DNA of 64,000 nt from Actinobacillus porcinus (GTDB lineage Bacteria; Pseudomonadota; Gammaproteobacteria; Enterobacterales; Pasteurellaceae). The notes under the pieces were generated by a model. That model made no database searches and was not told where the DNA came from. It was given only the letters and a program-made list of their open reading frames with translations. Shown piece after piece: positions 9,308 through 18,423 of the stretch. Numbering within the stretch: position 1 is the first letter of the stretch; each line of letters begins with the position of its first letter. A program made the translations under genes and the position numbers. Where the stretch lies: assembly GCF_901764995.1 (NCBI RefSeq), contig NZ_CABFKI010000007.1:1-64000 (forward strand), written 5' to 3'.

Positions 9308-10306
9308 ATGTCAAAATCTAAACGCCCTACTTTACAAGATATTGCTAACTATCTTGGTATTACAAAAATGACTATTAGTCGTTATTTGCGTAATCCTGAT
9401 ACCGTTGCGCCGGAAACACAGGTTCGCATTGCACAAGCTATCGAACATTTTGGTTATATTCCCAATAAAGCCCCTGAAATGCTGTCTAATGCCAAAAGCC
9501 GTGCCATTGGAGTGCTTCTCCCCTCCTTAACGAATGCGGTTTTTGCGGATGTATTAAAGGGGATTGAAATTGTGACGGATAAAGCAAACTATCAGACCAT
9601 GCTCGCTCACTATGGTTATAGCCTAGAAAAAGAAGAACAACGTATTGAAAGCCTGCTTTCTTATAATATTGACGGTTTAATTTTATCGGAAAATCAGCAT
9701 ACCGCACGAACCTTAAAAATGCTTGAAGTGGCCAATATTCCTGTTATTGAAATTATGGATACCTCTGAACCGGGCATTGAGCAAGTGGTCGGGTTTGATA
9801 ATATTTCCGCCGCACAGGCAATGGTGGAAACTATGATTTTACGTGGTTACAAAAATATTGCCTATTTTTCTGCCCGACAAGACAAACGCACCTTACTCAA
9901 AATGCAAGGTTATGAAAAAGCCATGAAAAAACACAAGTTAAAACCCAAGGTGATCAGTTCTGAAGAACCATCATCTTTCACCATGGGCGCAGAATTTTTA
10001 CAGCAAGCGTTAAAAGATTATCCGGAGCTCAATGGGATTTTTTGCACCAATGACGACCTTGCCATTGGTGCTTTATTTGAATGTCAACGTTTAGGCATTT
10101 CAGTGCCTGAGCAAATGGCAATCGCAGGATTTCATGGTCACGATGTAGGGCAATCTCTCACACCACAACTTGCCACCGTCATCACCCCACGCTTAGAAAT
10201 TGGACAAGTCGCCGCCCAAGAACTATTAAATCGAATCAATCAAATCCCCCAACAAAGCCGAATTATTGATTTGGGGTATGATATTCATTTGGGGGAAACG
10301 TTATAA
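9308..10306 (+). CDS. gntR: LacI-family repressor of gluconate genes (GntR type)
   Basis: This 332-residue transcription factor has an N-terminal LacI helix-turn-helix (LQDIANYLGITKMTISRYLRNP, residues about 9-30), a hinge region, and a periplasmic-binding-like effector domain (IGVLLPSLTNAVFADVLKGIE onward). It most resembles the GntR/IdnR regulators that release DNA when gluconate or a related sugar acid binds. The context supports this: gluconokinase, idonate/gluconate dehydrogenases and a GntP permease follow, and two TGTTAC-NN-GTAACA palindromes of the GntR operator type lie at 11082 and 11214. The ATG at 9308 is preceded by an ACGAG ribosome site. Ligand choice is inferred. Confidence 0.85.
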   Translation: MSKSKRPTLQDIANYLGITKMTISRYLRNPDTVAPETQVRIAQAIEHFGYIPNKAPEMLSNAKSRAIGVLLPSLTNAVFADVLKGIEIVTDKANYQTMLAHYGYSLEKEEQRIESLLSYNIDGLILSENQHTARTLKMLEVANIPVIEIMDTSEPGIEQVVGFDNISAAQAMVETMILRGYKNIAYFSARQDKRTLLKMQGYEKAMKKHKLKPKVISSEEPSSFTMGAEFLQQALKDYPELNGIFCTNDDLAIGALFECQRLGISVPEQMAIAGFHGHDVGQSLTPQLATVITPRLEIGQVAAQELLNRINQIPQQSRIIDLGYDIHLGETL

Positions 10307-10311
10307 AGCGC

Positions 10312-10338
10312 AAAGTGCGGTTAATTTCACCGCACTTT
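10312..10338. terminator. inverted pair of uptake sequences forming a terminator
   Basis: AAAGTGCGGT (10312-10321) and its exact complement ACCGCACTTT (10329-10338) flank a 7-base loop directly after gntR. Inverted Hin-type uptake sequences at gene ends commonly act as terminators in Pasteurellaceae. Confidence 0.75.
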
Positions 10339-10352
10339 AAAATCGCTGACAA

Positions 10353-10460
10353 CCCTATACGAGCCGTATAGAGTTGCTTAATCTGAGCCGCTCTGCGGCT
10401 CTTCCATTCAGCCCCGGCGGGGCTGGGCTTAACGAACCTAGCACGGCTCGTGCTAGGTTA
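10353..10460. repeat. multi-hairpin dispersed repeat, family B, copy 1
   Basis: Four short stems in a row: CTATAC/GTATAG, GAGCCG/CGGCTC, CAGCCCC/GGGGCTG and CCTAGCACG/CGTGCTAGG. A second copy with the same order lies at 45389-45494. The element sits between gntR and the convergent gntK and may terminate transcription from both sides. Confidence 0.85.
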
Positions 10461-10512
10461 TTTTTCCAAAGTACGATTAAATTTCACCGCACTTTCCCAT
10501 CACACTTCCCTC

Positions 10513-11031
10513 TTAAATCAATGGCTTTAAGGCTTCCACACAACGCGCCACTACCTCATCAAAACTGCCATCAATACTAATCGGAATAACATCTGTTTCT
10601 TCTGAAATATCAGGTTCTTCCAACGCTGCAAATTGGCTTTTGAGCATTTCTTCTTTCATATAATGCCCTTTACGCTGGCGCATTCGTTCTAAAATCAAAT
10701 CATAACTGCCATATAGCCAAATAAATTTCACATTTTCATTGCCATCACGGATTAAATCACGATATTTTTTCTTCAACGCAGAACACACGATAATCCCGAT
10801 TTCACTTTTTTTCTCCAAGCTAAATGCCGCGTCACGAATTCGCTCCAACCAAGGCGCACGATCTTCATCATTCAACGGCTGCCCCGCCCCCATTTTCAAA
10901 ATATTCGCTCTAGGGTGCAAATCATCGCCATCAATCAATTTTATCCCCAACTGATGAGCTACTTCTGTTCCAACCGTTGTTTTGCCTGTACTTGATACAC
11001 CCATTAAGATAAAACTTTTGCCAATTGTCAT
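10513..11031 (-). CDS. gntK: gluconokinase
   Basis: It phosphorylates D-gluconate with ATP to 6-phosphogluconate, feeding the pentose-phosphate or Entner-Doudoroff routes. The 172-residue protein is of standard length for this thermoresistant-type kinase. It starts with the Walker A motif GVSSTGKTT (residues 11-19), followed by the substrate-binding DGDDLHP segment. The gene is transcribed away from idnD, and its promoter faces a shared control region with a GntR-type operator centred near 11088, about 57 bp before its start. Its 3' end faces gntR. Confidence 0.93.
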   Translation of the reverse strand: MTIGKSFILMGVSSTGKTTVGTEVAHQLGIKLIDGDDLHPRANILKMGAGQPLNDEDRAPWLERIRDAAFSLEKKSEIGIIVCSALKKKYRDLIRDGNENVKFIWLYGSYDLILERMRQRKGHYMKEEMLKSQFAALEEPDISEETDVIPISIDGSFDEVVARCVEALKPLI

Positions 11032-11081
11032 ATTACTGCTCCTTGTTTTTTCCCATTACCATATCTTACTTTGGGGTTAAA

Positions 11082-11095
11082 TGTTACTGGTAACA
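11082..11095. promoter_or_regulatory. GntR-type operator, gntK side
   Basis: The sequence TGTTACTGGTAACA has perfect TGTTAC/GTAACA half-sites with a 2-base centre, the pattern of GntR/IdnR boxes. It lies about 50 bp upstream of gntK and shares half-sites and spacing with the box at 11214. Confidence 0.75.
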
Positions 11096-11103
11096 ATTAA
11101 ATC

Positions 11104-11119
11104 TGTGATCTTGATCACA
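11104..11119. promoter_or_regulatory. CRP-cAMP binding site 1
   Basis: TGTGATCTTGATCACA is a perfect 16-bp palindrome that matches the TGTGA-N6-TCACA consensus exactly. It lies between the divergent gntK and idnD genes and suggests catabolite activation of gluconate/idonate use. Confidence 0.8.
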
Positions 11120-11155
11120 AAGAATTTTCCTATTTATCCATTGAATCATTTAATT

Positions 11156-11171
11156 TGTGATATAGCTCACA
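11156..11171. promoter_or_regulatory. CRP-cAMP binding site 2
   Basis: TGTGATATAGCTCACA has both perfect CRP half-sites with 6-base spacing. It is centred 52 bp from site 1, about 85 bp upstream of the idnD start, and is well placed to activate the idnD-idnO-gntP operon. Confidence 0.8.
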
Positions 11172-11213
11172 ATTTATAAGATTGAAACTTTACCTTTTCA
11201 TTAAAGTTAACTA

Positions 11214-11227
11214 TGTTACGCGTAACA
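11214..11227. promoter_or_regulatory. GntR-type operator, idnD side
   Basis: TGTTACGCGTAACA is a perfect 14-bp palindrome 21 bp before the idnD ATG, where a bound repressor would block transcription start or elongation. Its half-sites are identical to the box at 11082. Confidence 0.78.
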
Positions 11228-11248
11228 GTAAGCAAAAAGGAGAATTTT

Positions 11249-12292
11249 ATGGAAATAGAAACATTATCCTGTGTGGTGAAAGGTAAATTAGATTTAGATG
11301 TAATCACTCAGCGGATTGAATATGATGAAAATAGTCCTAATCAGACCCTTGTTCAAATTACCCGTGGGGGGATTTGTGGTTCAGATTTAAGCTATTACCA
11401 ACATGGCAAAATTGGGAATTTTGAAGTAAAACACCCGATGATTTTAGGACATGAAGTGATAGGCAAAGTGGTCAAAACCAATGACCCAAATCTTTATGTT
11501 GGGCAAAAAGTGGCGATTAATCCAAGCAAACCTTGTTTGAAATGTAAATATTGTCTATCAGGCGATACCAATCAATGCGAAACCATGCGTTTCTTCGGGA
11601 GTGCGATGTATAACCCACATGTAGATGGCGGTTTTACACAATTTAAAGTCGTTGATAATGTGCAATGCGTAGATTATCCGCAAGACGCACCTGATGATGT
11701 GATGGCATTTGCCGAACCTTTAGCTGTGACCATTCACGCGGCTAAACAAGCAGGTGATTTAACAGGTAAAAAAGTTTTTGTATCAGGAGTTGGACCTATC
11801 GGATGTTTAGTGGTTGCTGCAGTTAAGGCATTAGACGCTGCTGAAATTGTGTGTGCAGATATGAGCCAACGTTGTTTAGATTTAGCGACCGCAATGGGTG
11901 CCACTAAAACCTTACACGCGGCTAACGATGATTTTTCATCTTATGCGGAACATAAAGGTTATTTCGATGTGTCTTTTGAAGCTTCAGGTCATCCTTCTTC
12001 TATTGAACGCTGTTTAGCCATTACCAAAGCGCGGGGAACATTAGTTCAAGTGGGAATGGGCGGTGTTGTGCCTGAATTTAATATGATGACATTAATTGCC
12101 AAAGAGATGAGTTGGAAAGGAACATTCCGTTTTGTGGAAGAATTTAATACTTCTGTTGAATGGTTAAGTTCAGGAAAAGTCAACCCATTGCCTTTACTGT
12201 CAAAAGTCGTGCCATTCCAAGCCTTTGAAGAAGCAGTAAAACTGGCTGGAAATAAAAATGAAATTGTAAAAGTTCAACTTAGTTTTGAATAA
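11249..12292 (+). CDS. idnD: L-idonate 5-dehydrogenase, zinc alcohol dehydrogenase family
   Basis: It oxidises L-idonate to 5-keto-D-gluconate with NAD(P). This 347-residue medium-chain dehydrogenase shows the catalytic zinc ligands Cys43 (GGICGSD) and His in LGHEV, four structural-zinc cysteines in PCLKCKYCLSGDTNQC, and a Rossmann motif VSGVGPIGCLVV. The frame is open upstream to 11213, but that stretch is the operator. The ATG at 11249 has AAAGGAG 7 bases before it, so I start there. It is the first gene of idnD-idnO-gntP. Other polyol dehydrogenases share this fold; the idnO neighbour favours idonate. Confidence 0.85.
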   Translation: MEIETLSCVVKGKLDLDVITQRIEYDENSPNQTLVQITRGGICGSDLSYYQHGKIGNFEVKHPMILGHEVIGKVVKTNDPNLYVGQKVAINPSKPCLKCKYCLSGDTNQCETMRFFGSAMYNPHVDGGFTQFKVVDNVQCVDYPQDAPDDVMAFAEPLAVTIHAAKQAGDLTGKKVFVSGVGPIGCLVVAAVKALDAAEIVCADMSQRCLDLATAMGATKTLHAANDDFSSYAEHKGYFDVSFEASGHPSSIERCLAITKARGTLVQVGMGGVVPEFNMMTLIAKEMSWKGTFRFVEEFNTSVEWLSSGKVNPLPLLSKVVPFQAFEEAVKLAGNKNEIVKVQLSFE

Positions 12293-12301
12293 GGATTAAT
12301 G

Positions 12302-13066
12302 ATGAGTGACTTATTTTCTTTACAAAATAAACGGATTTTAATTACCGGCTCTACGCGAGGAATTGGGCGTTTATTGGCGCAGGGTGTGGTTGAACATGGT
12401 GCGGAAGTGATTATTAATAGCACCAATCAAGAAAAATCCCAAGCGGTTACCGATGAATTAAATGCACAAGGTTTTAAAGCCCATGCTGTCGCCTTTGATA
12501 TCACGGATACACAAGCCGTTCATAACGCGATTGATTATATTGAACGCGAAATTGGTGCTATTGATGTATTAATCAATAACGCAGGCATTCAACGCCGCCA
12601 TCCATTCTGTGAATTCCCAGAAAAAGATTTTGATGATTTGGTAAGCGTAAACCAAAAAGCGGTCTTTATTGTTTCTCAAACGGTAGCACGTTATATGGTG
12701 AAACGTCAGCGTGGCAAAATCATTAATATTGGTTCGATGCAAAGTGAATTGGGGCGCGATACGATTACGCCTTATGCCGCCACAAAAGGCGCGGTTAAAA
12801 TGCTCACGCGTGGTATGTGTGTTGAATTAGCGCGTTATAACATTCAAGTCAATGGCATTGCGCCAGGCTATTTTGCTACAGAATTAACCAAACCGCTGGT
12901 TGAAAACAAAGAGTTTACCGAATGGCTATGCAAACGTACGCCGGCTAATCGTTGGGGCGATCCAAAAGAACTTATTGGCGCAGCGGTATTTTTATCATCA
13001 AAAGCCTCAGACTTCGTGAACGGACATTTATTGTTTGTTGATGGCGGTATGTTGGCGGCAGTATAA
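12302..13066 (+). CDS. idnO: 5-keto-D-gluconate 5-reductase, SDR family
   Basis: It reduces 5-keto-D-gluconate to D-gluconate in the cytoplasm, the substrate of the neighbouring gluconokinase. The 254-residue short-chain dehydrogenase has the cofactor motif TGSTRGIG near residue 20, the NNAG structural motif, a catalytic Ser in NIGSMQSE, and the YxxxK motif in YAATKGAVK. Two ATGs occur in tandem (12299 and 12302); AAGGA is 6 bases from the second, which I prefer. It follows idnD by a few bases and precedes the permease by 12 bp, so the operon is tight. Confidence 0.88.
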   Translation: MSDLFSLQNKRILITGSTRGIGRLLAQGVVEHGAEVIINSTNQEKSQAVTDELNAQGFKAHAVAFDITDTQAVHNAIDYIEREIGAIDVLINNAGIQRRHPFCEFPEKDFDDLVSVNQKAVFIVSQTVARYMVKRQRGKIINIGSMQSELGRDTITPYAATKGAVKMLTRGMCVELARYNIQVNGIAPGYFATELTKPLVENKEFTEWLCKRTPANRWGDPKELIGAAVFLSSKASDFVNGHLLFVDGGMLAAV

Positions 13067-13078
13067 GAGGGATTGTCT

Positions 13079-14428
13079 ATGTTAATCGTAACTTTAATAG
13101 GTTCCATTGCACTACTACTTGTATTAATTATGAAATTTAGAGTGCATGCGTTTGTTGCATTAACTTTAGTAAGTTTATTGACCGCACTTGTGACTGGTGT
13201 ACCTGTCAATAAAATTCTACCGACCTTAATGACGGGGTTTGGTGGCACACTGGCCTCCGTTGCATTATTAGTTGGTTTTGGCGCGATGATTGGTCGTCTG
13301 CTCGAAATTACCGGTGGAGCAAAAGTTCTCGCGGATACCTTAATCAATAAATTTGGGGAAGAAAAAGCACCATTTGCATTAGGTGTGGCATCATTCTTAT
13401 TTGGCTTCCCTATTTTCTTTGATGCCGGTTTAGTGGTGATGCTACCGATTATTTTCAGTGTAGCAAAACAATTCGGTGGTTCGCTATTCCGTTACGCATT
13501 CCCGGCGGCTGGTGCCTTTGCGGTAACACATGCATTCTTACCACCCCATCCCGGTCCCGTTGCCGCAGGAGATTTATTAGGTGCTAATATCGGTTTATTA
13601 ACCATTGTCGGTTTTATTCTTGCTATTCCAACTTGGTATTTTGCTGCTTATCTCTACGGAACATTCTTAGGTCGTAAATTTCATTTAGATTTACCAAAAT
13701 CATTTTTAAATGCCGCCCCGATTAATGAAACTGCTGTACTTAACCCACCAAGTTTTAGACGCGTATTATTTATCCTATTACTACCACTTTGCTTAATTAT
13801 GTTAGATACGGTACTCAATACCTTATCGGTAGCAAAAGTCATTGATGGTTCTCAATTATGGGTAGAAAGTTTACGTTTGATCGGTAAAACGCCGGTAGCA
13901 TTGCTCATTACACTTATTGTGACAATCTATCTATTAAAAGAACAACGTAGCGTTGAGCAAATAGAAAAAATCTGTGATAACGCATTAGGTCCTATCTGCT
14001 CCATTGTACTTGTAACGGGAGCGGGGGGAATGTTTGGTGGCGTATTGCGTGCAAGTGGTATTGGAGATGTGTTAGCGAATATGCTTTCAGACACTGGCAT
14101 GCCTGTGATTGTCGCCGCATTTATTATTTCTAGTGCATTACGTGTCGCACAAGGGTCTGCCACTGTTGCTATCACCACTACATCAGCGCTTGTTGCTCCA
14201 ATGGTTTCTGCAACAACAGGATTAAGCGAATTTGATTTGTGCTTTATTGTTATCTCAATCGCCTCCGGCGCGACTGTTCTTGCCCATGTTAACGACAGTG
14301 GTTTCTGGCTAGTCAGCCGTTTCTTGGAAATTGATACTAAAACCATGTTTAAAACTTGGACAGTTCAAGAAACCTTGATTGGCTTAGTTGGATTTGGATT
14401 ATCGGTGATCGGTTCGATTATCTTATAA
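13079..14428 (+). CDS. GntP-family gluconate/idonate:H+ symporter
   Basis: This inner-membrane permease of 449 residues has about 12-14 hydrophobic segments. It belongs to the GntP family (GntT, GntU, IdnT) by motifs such as GFGGTLASVALLVGFGAMIGRLLE, the GFPIFFDAGLVVMLPI helix pair, and the HAFLPPHPGPVA loop. It probably imports gluconate and/or L-idonate for the enzymes upstream. The frame is open to a TTG at 13073, but the ATG at 13079 follows an AAGAGGG ribosome site and is the better start. It is the last gene of the idnD-idnO operon and is followed by a strong terminator. A Hin-type uptake sequence lies inside the gene at 13181. Confidence 0.9.
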   Translation: MLIVTLIGSIALLLVLIMKFRVHAFVALTLVSLLTALVTGVPVNKILPTLMTGFGGTLASVALLVGFGAMIGRLLEITGGAKVLADTLINKFGEEKAPFALGVASFLFGFPIFFDAGLVVMLPIIFSVAKQFGGSLFRYAFPAAGAFAVTHAFLPPHPGPVAAGDLLGANIGLLTIVGFILAIPTWYFAAYLYGTFLGRKFHLDLPKSFLNAAPINETAVLNPPSFRRVLFILLLPLCLIMLDTVLNTLSVAKVIDGSQLWVESLRLIGKTPVALLITLIVTIYLLKEQRSVEQIEKICDNALGPICSIVLVTGAGGMFGGVLRASGIGDVLANMLSDTGMPVIVAAFIISSALRVAQGSATVAITTTSALVAPMVSATTGLSEFDLCFIVISIASGATVLAHVNDSGFWLVSRFLEIDTKTMFKTWTVQETLIGLVGFGLSVIGSIIL

Positions 14429-14440
14429 CCTTTCATACTC

Positions 14441-14481
14441 AAAGCGCGGTTAAAAAATACGAAGATTTTTAACCGCGCTTT
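14441..14481. terminator. rho-independent terminator of the idn/gnt operon
   Basis: Perfect 16-bp arms starting AAAGCGCGGTTAAAAA and ending in its complement flank a 9-base loop and are followed by a T-rich run. The arms contain GCGCGGT, a one-base variant of the uptake-sequence core. Confidence 0.85.
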
Positions 14482-14587
14482 TTCTTTATTACCTATCAAA
14501 ATCTGAATTCCCGGATTTCTGTTATTTTGACGCTATGCGTTAAACTTGGCATAATAGTGAAAATCAAGATCTTATCGGAAGTTGTTT

Positions 14588-16945
14588 ATGTACACCAAAC
14601 AAGAAAAACTCAAAATGTCTGAAACGGATATTCGTACTAAATTTATTACGCCCGCAATTCAAAAATCAGGTTGGGCGGATCGCCAAATACGCGAAGAGTA
14701 TTCTTTTAAAGCTAATAAACAATTTACCGATGGGCAGATGATCGTTGATCCTAAAACCAAGAAAGCCCATCGATTAGATGCCAAACGAGCTGACTATCTA
14801 CTTTACCATTCACCTAATCAAAAAATTGCTATCGTTGAAGCTAAAGATAATAAACATACTCCAAGGGATGGATTGCAACAAGCGATGGATTATGCTCGTT
14901 TACTTGATATTCCTTTTGCTTACAGTTCTAATGGCGATGAGTTTATTGAGCACGATTTCACCACTGGTGTTCAACGCACTTTAAATATGGAGCAATTCCC
15001 AACCCCTGATGAACTTTATCAGCGTTGGTCAGAACAATATACGCAAGAAGCGCTGAAAATTATTCAACAACCTTATTACACAAGTGCAACGGAAACATTC
15101 AAAGAGCCCCGTTATTATCAAGAAATTGCAATTAACCGTACCGTTGAAGCTGTCGCCAAAGGACAGTCGCGTATTTTATTGGTTATGGCAACAGGGACGG
15201 GAAAAACCTATACCGCCTTCCAAATTATTCATCGATTAAAAACAAGTGGAACAAAAAAGAAAATTCTGTTTTTAGCAGATCGCAATGTATTAGTTGATCA
15301 ACCGATGACCCAAGACTTCAAACCCTTTAAAGACAAAATGGTAAAAGTCACGAATAAAACGCTTGATAGTGCTTTTGAAGTCTATTTAGCGTTATATCAA
15401 CAGCTTGATGGTTCTGCAGATAATGAACTCTTTAAGCAATTTCAGCCGTCTTTCTTTGATTTAATCATTATTGATGAATGTCATCGTGGTAGTGCGAAAG
15501 AAGACTCTAACTGGCGTGCGATTTTGGAGTATTTTAATGAAGCAACGCATATCGGTTTAACTGCAACCCCAAAAGAAACCACGGATGCTAGTAATATCAC
15601 TTATTTTGGCGAGCCAATTTATACTTATAGTTTAAAACAAGGTATTGAAGATGGCTTTTTAGCGCCTTATCGGGTAATTCGTGTGGAGCTTGATTGTGAC
15701 AGAGGCTGGCGACCAACTAAAGGAATGAAAGATAAAGAAGGTAATGAAATTGAAGATCGTGAATATACGGTAAAAGATTTCGATTACAACATTATTCTAG
15801 ATGATCGCACTCGCTTGGTAGCAGAACGAATTACCGAATTTTTGAAGAAAACCAACCGCTTAGATAAAACCATTGTTTTCTGTGCCAATATTAACCATGC
15901 ACAGCGAATGGTGGCAGCGCTTTGTCGTTTAAATGCTGATATGTTACAGCAAAATTCCAAATATATTTGCCAAATCACAGGCGATCAATCAGGGAAAAGT
16001 GTTGATTTAGAAGAGTTTTGTGATGTACATAATGAAGGCAAAGACTATCCTGTTATTGCCGTTACATCTAAATTAATGACTACTGGCGTGGATAGTAAAA
16101 CCTGTAAACTGGTTGTACTGGATGCCAATATTCAGTCAATGACTGAATTTAAACAAATTATTGGGCGTGGCACACGTTTACGGCCAGACGCAGGCAAAGA
16201 GTTTTTTACAATTTTAGATTTCCGTGGCGTAACAAAATTATTTGCCGATCCTGATTTTGATGGTGAACCAGTCGTTATTCTTGACGTACCAGAAGATAAA
16301 CCTTTTGATAATCCAAAAGATGATGAAGATGACTCTGCTAAGCAACCTAACGGCGAAGTAAATGAACCTGAACCAACTTATAAACCTATTGTTGTTGTAG
16401 AAGCAGGCTTGCTCAAATTAAGAATTTTAGATGAAAAAGTACAATATCTTAATGAAAAAGGGGAATTAATTTCAGAAGACATTGATGTATTCTCAAAACG
16501 TGAAATTCAAAAAGATTTTACTAGCTTTGAGCAATTACAACACCAATGGCTAACAAGCGGTGAAATTCCAGCAAAATTTTACACTGATTCTAAATGGCTC
16601 AACGCACTACGCAAAAAGCAAGCCCTATCTGAAGAGTTTGATGATTTAGATGTTATTGCTTCCGTTGGTTTTGGTAAAAAACCTTTAACCAAAAAGCAAC
16701 GAGTCGAGAAAGTCAAACAAAGTCATTATCTCAATCAATACTCTGCTGAAAATCAGCAAATCTTAGGTTTATTACTTGATGAGTATGTAAAATCAGGTTC
16801 AAAAGATCTCACTAAAACCGAATTATTACAAACACCACAATTTAGTCCTTTAGGTGGACTGGTTTCTATTGTCAAAAAATTTGGCGGTAAGGAGCTTTAT
16901 CAAAAAGCTGTAAAAGGCTTAGAAAAGATGATTTATTCGGAATAA
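14588..16945 (+). CDS. hsdR: type I restriction enzyme R subunit (EcoEI-like HsdR)
   Basis: It is the DNA-translocating, cleaving subunit of a type I restriction complex. The N-terminal nuclease domain (about residues 1-150) includes the EAKDNKHTPRDGLQQAMDYA stretch, with a Glu-x-Lys catalytic pair. The helicase core has Walker A MATGTGKT (about residue 200) and a DECH box (IIDECHRG, about 295), then SF2 motifs LTATPKE and QIIGRGTRLRPD, followed by a C-terminal EcoEI-type domain. At about 785 residues it is the short HsdR class. I chose ATG 14588, with GGAAG before it, over the TTG six bases upstream. It heads hsdR-AlbA_2 gene-hsdM-hsdS. No Hin-type uptake sequence lies in the gene, unlike flanking DNA. 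Confidence 0.93.
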   Translation: MYTKQEKLKMSETDIRTKFITPAIQKSGWADRQIREEYSFKANKQFTDGQMIVDPKTKKAHRLDAKRADYLLYHSPNQKIAIVEAKDNKHTPRDGLQQAMDYARLLDIPFAYSSNGDEFIEHDFTTGVQRTLNMEQFPTPDELYQRWSEQYTQEALKIIQQPYYTSATETFKEPRYYQEIAINRTVEAVAKGQSRILLVMATGTGKTYTAFQIIHRLKTSGTKKKILFLADRNVLVDQPMTQDFKPFKDKMVKVTNKTLDSAFEVYLALYQQLDGSADNELFKQFQPSFFDLIIIDECHRGSAKEDSNWRAILEYFNEATHIGLTATPKETTDASNITYFGEPIYTYSLKQGIEDGFLAPYRVIRVELDCDRGWRPTKGMKDKEGNEIEDREYTVKDFDYNIILDDRTRLVAERITEFLKKTNRLDKTIVFCANINHAQRMVAALCRLNADMLQQNSKYICQITGDQSGKSVDLEEFCDVHNEGKDYPVIAVTSKLMTTGVDSKTCKLVVLDANIQSMTEFKQIIGRGTRLRPDAGKEFFTILDFRGVTKLFADPDFDGEPVVILDVPEDKPFDNPKDDEDDSAKQPNGEVNEPEPTYKPIVVVEAGLLKLRILDEKVQYLNEKGELISEDIDVFSKREIQKDFTSFEQLQHQWLTSGEIPAKFYTDSKWLNALRKKQALSEEFDDLDVIASVGFGKKPLTKKQRVEKVKQSHYLNQYSAENQQILGLLLDEYVKSGSKDLTKTELLQTPQFSPLGGLVSIVKKFGGKELYQKAVKGLEKMIYSE

Positions 16946-16948
16946 TGT

Positions 16949-18421
16949 ATGAAAACAGAAGAATTACAACAATTATTAAAAGCATTAATTAATCATCCAA
17001 ATGAAAGTGAATGGTTGGAATTTAAACTGAATTATCATTCTGATAATGAAATTGGGGAAAGAATTTCTGCGCTTTCGAATTCTGCTTGCATCCATCAACA
17101 GGCTTATGCTTATTTAGTTTTTGGGGTTGAAGATAAAACACATAGTGTGTTAGGCACAACATTTAGCCCTAAATCAGCAAAAGCCAAGGGGGAAAAAGGC
17201 AAGGAAAGTAAAGAAGAACTAGAAAATTGGTTAGTTCAACGTTTAAATCCAAGAATTGATTTTACGATTGAAGAATTTGAATATGGCGGTAAACACATCG
17301 CTTTATTCAAAATCCCTGCAACTTACAATCAGCCGGTGGAATTCTCGCACACTGCTTATATTCGAGTGGGTTCTTATACCAGAAAGCTCAATGAATTTCC
17401 TGAAAAGGCAAGAAAAATTTGGAAAAATAGTACTAATAATGTGTTCGAAGAACGCCTTGCACAAGAAAATGTGTCTGCTGATCAAGTTATTGAGTTACTC
17501 AATACGCAATCTTATTTTGAATTAATGAAAATTCCTTATCCAACAGATAGAAAAGGTGTGTTGGAAAAATTCTGCACTGAGAAATTTATTCATCTGAATA
17601 ATGATGGAAGTTACGATATTACTAATTTAGGGGCACTATTATTTGCTAAGGATCTTAATGCGTTTGATCAACTAAAACGAAAAGCGGTTCGTGTCATTGT
17701 GTATGATGGAAAGAATAAATTAAATACGATTCGTGAAGTGATCGGAAATAAAGGCTATGCTGTAGGATTCGAAAATCTTATTGAATGGATAAATGGGCAG
17801 TTACCCTCTAATGAAATTATTGGGCAAGCTTTGCGAGAAGAGATTCGAATGTATCCCGAAATTGCTATTCGTGAATTAATTGCAAATGCTTTAATTCATC
17901 AAGATTTTGATGAAAAAGGATTTCCTATGGTTGAAATCTTTAGTGATCGGATTGAAATTTCAAATGCTGGTTTACCACTGATTATTCCAGAACGCTTTAT
18001 TGATGAATATCAATCAAGAAATGAAAAATTAGCTGATGTTTTACGTCGTGCAAGAATTTGTGAAGAAAAAGGTAGCGGTATTGATAAAGTTATTTCTTGG
18101 GTAGAAGCATATCAGCTTCCTGCCCCTAATTTTCTAGTGCAAGAAAAACATACTAAAACGATTTTATACGCTCATCAAACGCTTAATGAAATGGACAAAA
18201 AAGACAAGGTTCGGGCAACTTATCAACATTGTTGTTTGTGTTATGTCAATAATGAAAAGATGACAAATCAATCTTTACGAGAACGATTCAAAATCGACGA
18301 TAGAAATGCGGCAATTGTTTCACGAATCATTGCTGAAGCGATTGCGGAGAATTTAATTAAAAATGATGATCCTGAGGCCAAATCCAAAAAGTACGCAAAA
18401 TATATCCCATATTGGGCATAG
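16949..18421 (+). CDS. AlbA_2-domain, GHKL-ATPase-like protein in the restriction locus
   Basis: The N terminus (about residues 10-150) matches the AlbA_2/Schlafen-type fold: NESEWLEFKLNY, then the AYLVFGVEDKTH and YIRVGSYTRKL segments. The central-to-C part has IRELIANALIHQDF and GSGIDKVI, typical of the HATPase_c_4 module, followed by a winged-helix-like tail. Such proteins are annotated as ATP-binding proteins or putative transcriptional regulators and are often found with type I restriction genes; their role is unsettled. It starts 3 bp after hsdR, so translation is probably coupled. A 229-bp gap with an operator-like region separates it from hsdM, which makes a regulatory role for this protein plausible but unproven. 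Confidence 0.75.
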   Translation: MKTEELQQLLKALINHPNESEWLEFKLNYHSDNEIGERISALSNSACIHQQAYAYLVFGVEDKTHSVLGTTFSPKSAKAKGEKGKESKEELENWLVQRLNPRIDFTIEEFEYGGKHIALFKIPATYNQPVEFSHTAYIRVGSYTRKLNEFPEKARKIWKNSTNNVFEERLAQENVSADQVIELLNTQSYFELMKIPYPTDRKGVLEKFCTEKFIHLNNDGSYDITNLGALLFAKDLNAFDQLKRKAVRVIVYDGKNKLNTIREVIGNKGYAVGFENLIEWINGQLPSNEIIGQALREEIRMYPEIAIRELIANALIHQDFDEKGFPMVEIFSDRIEISNAGLPLIIPERFIDEYQSRNEKLADVLRRARICEEKGSGIDKVISWVEAYQLPAPNFLVQEKHTKTILYAHQTLNEMDKKDKVRATYQHCCLCYVNNEKMTNQSLRERFKIDDRNAAIVSRIIAEAIAENLIKNDDPEAKSKKYAKYIPYWA

Positions 18422-18423
18422 TT

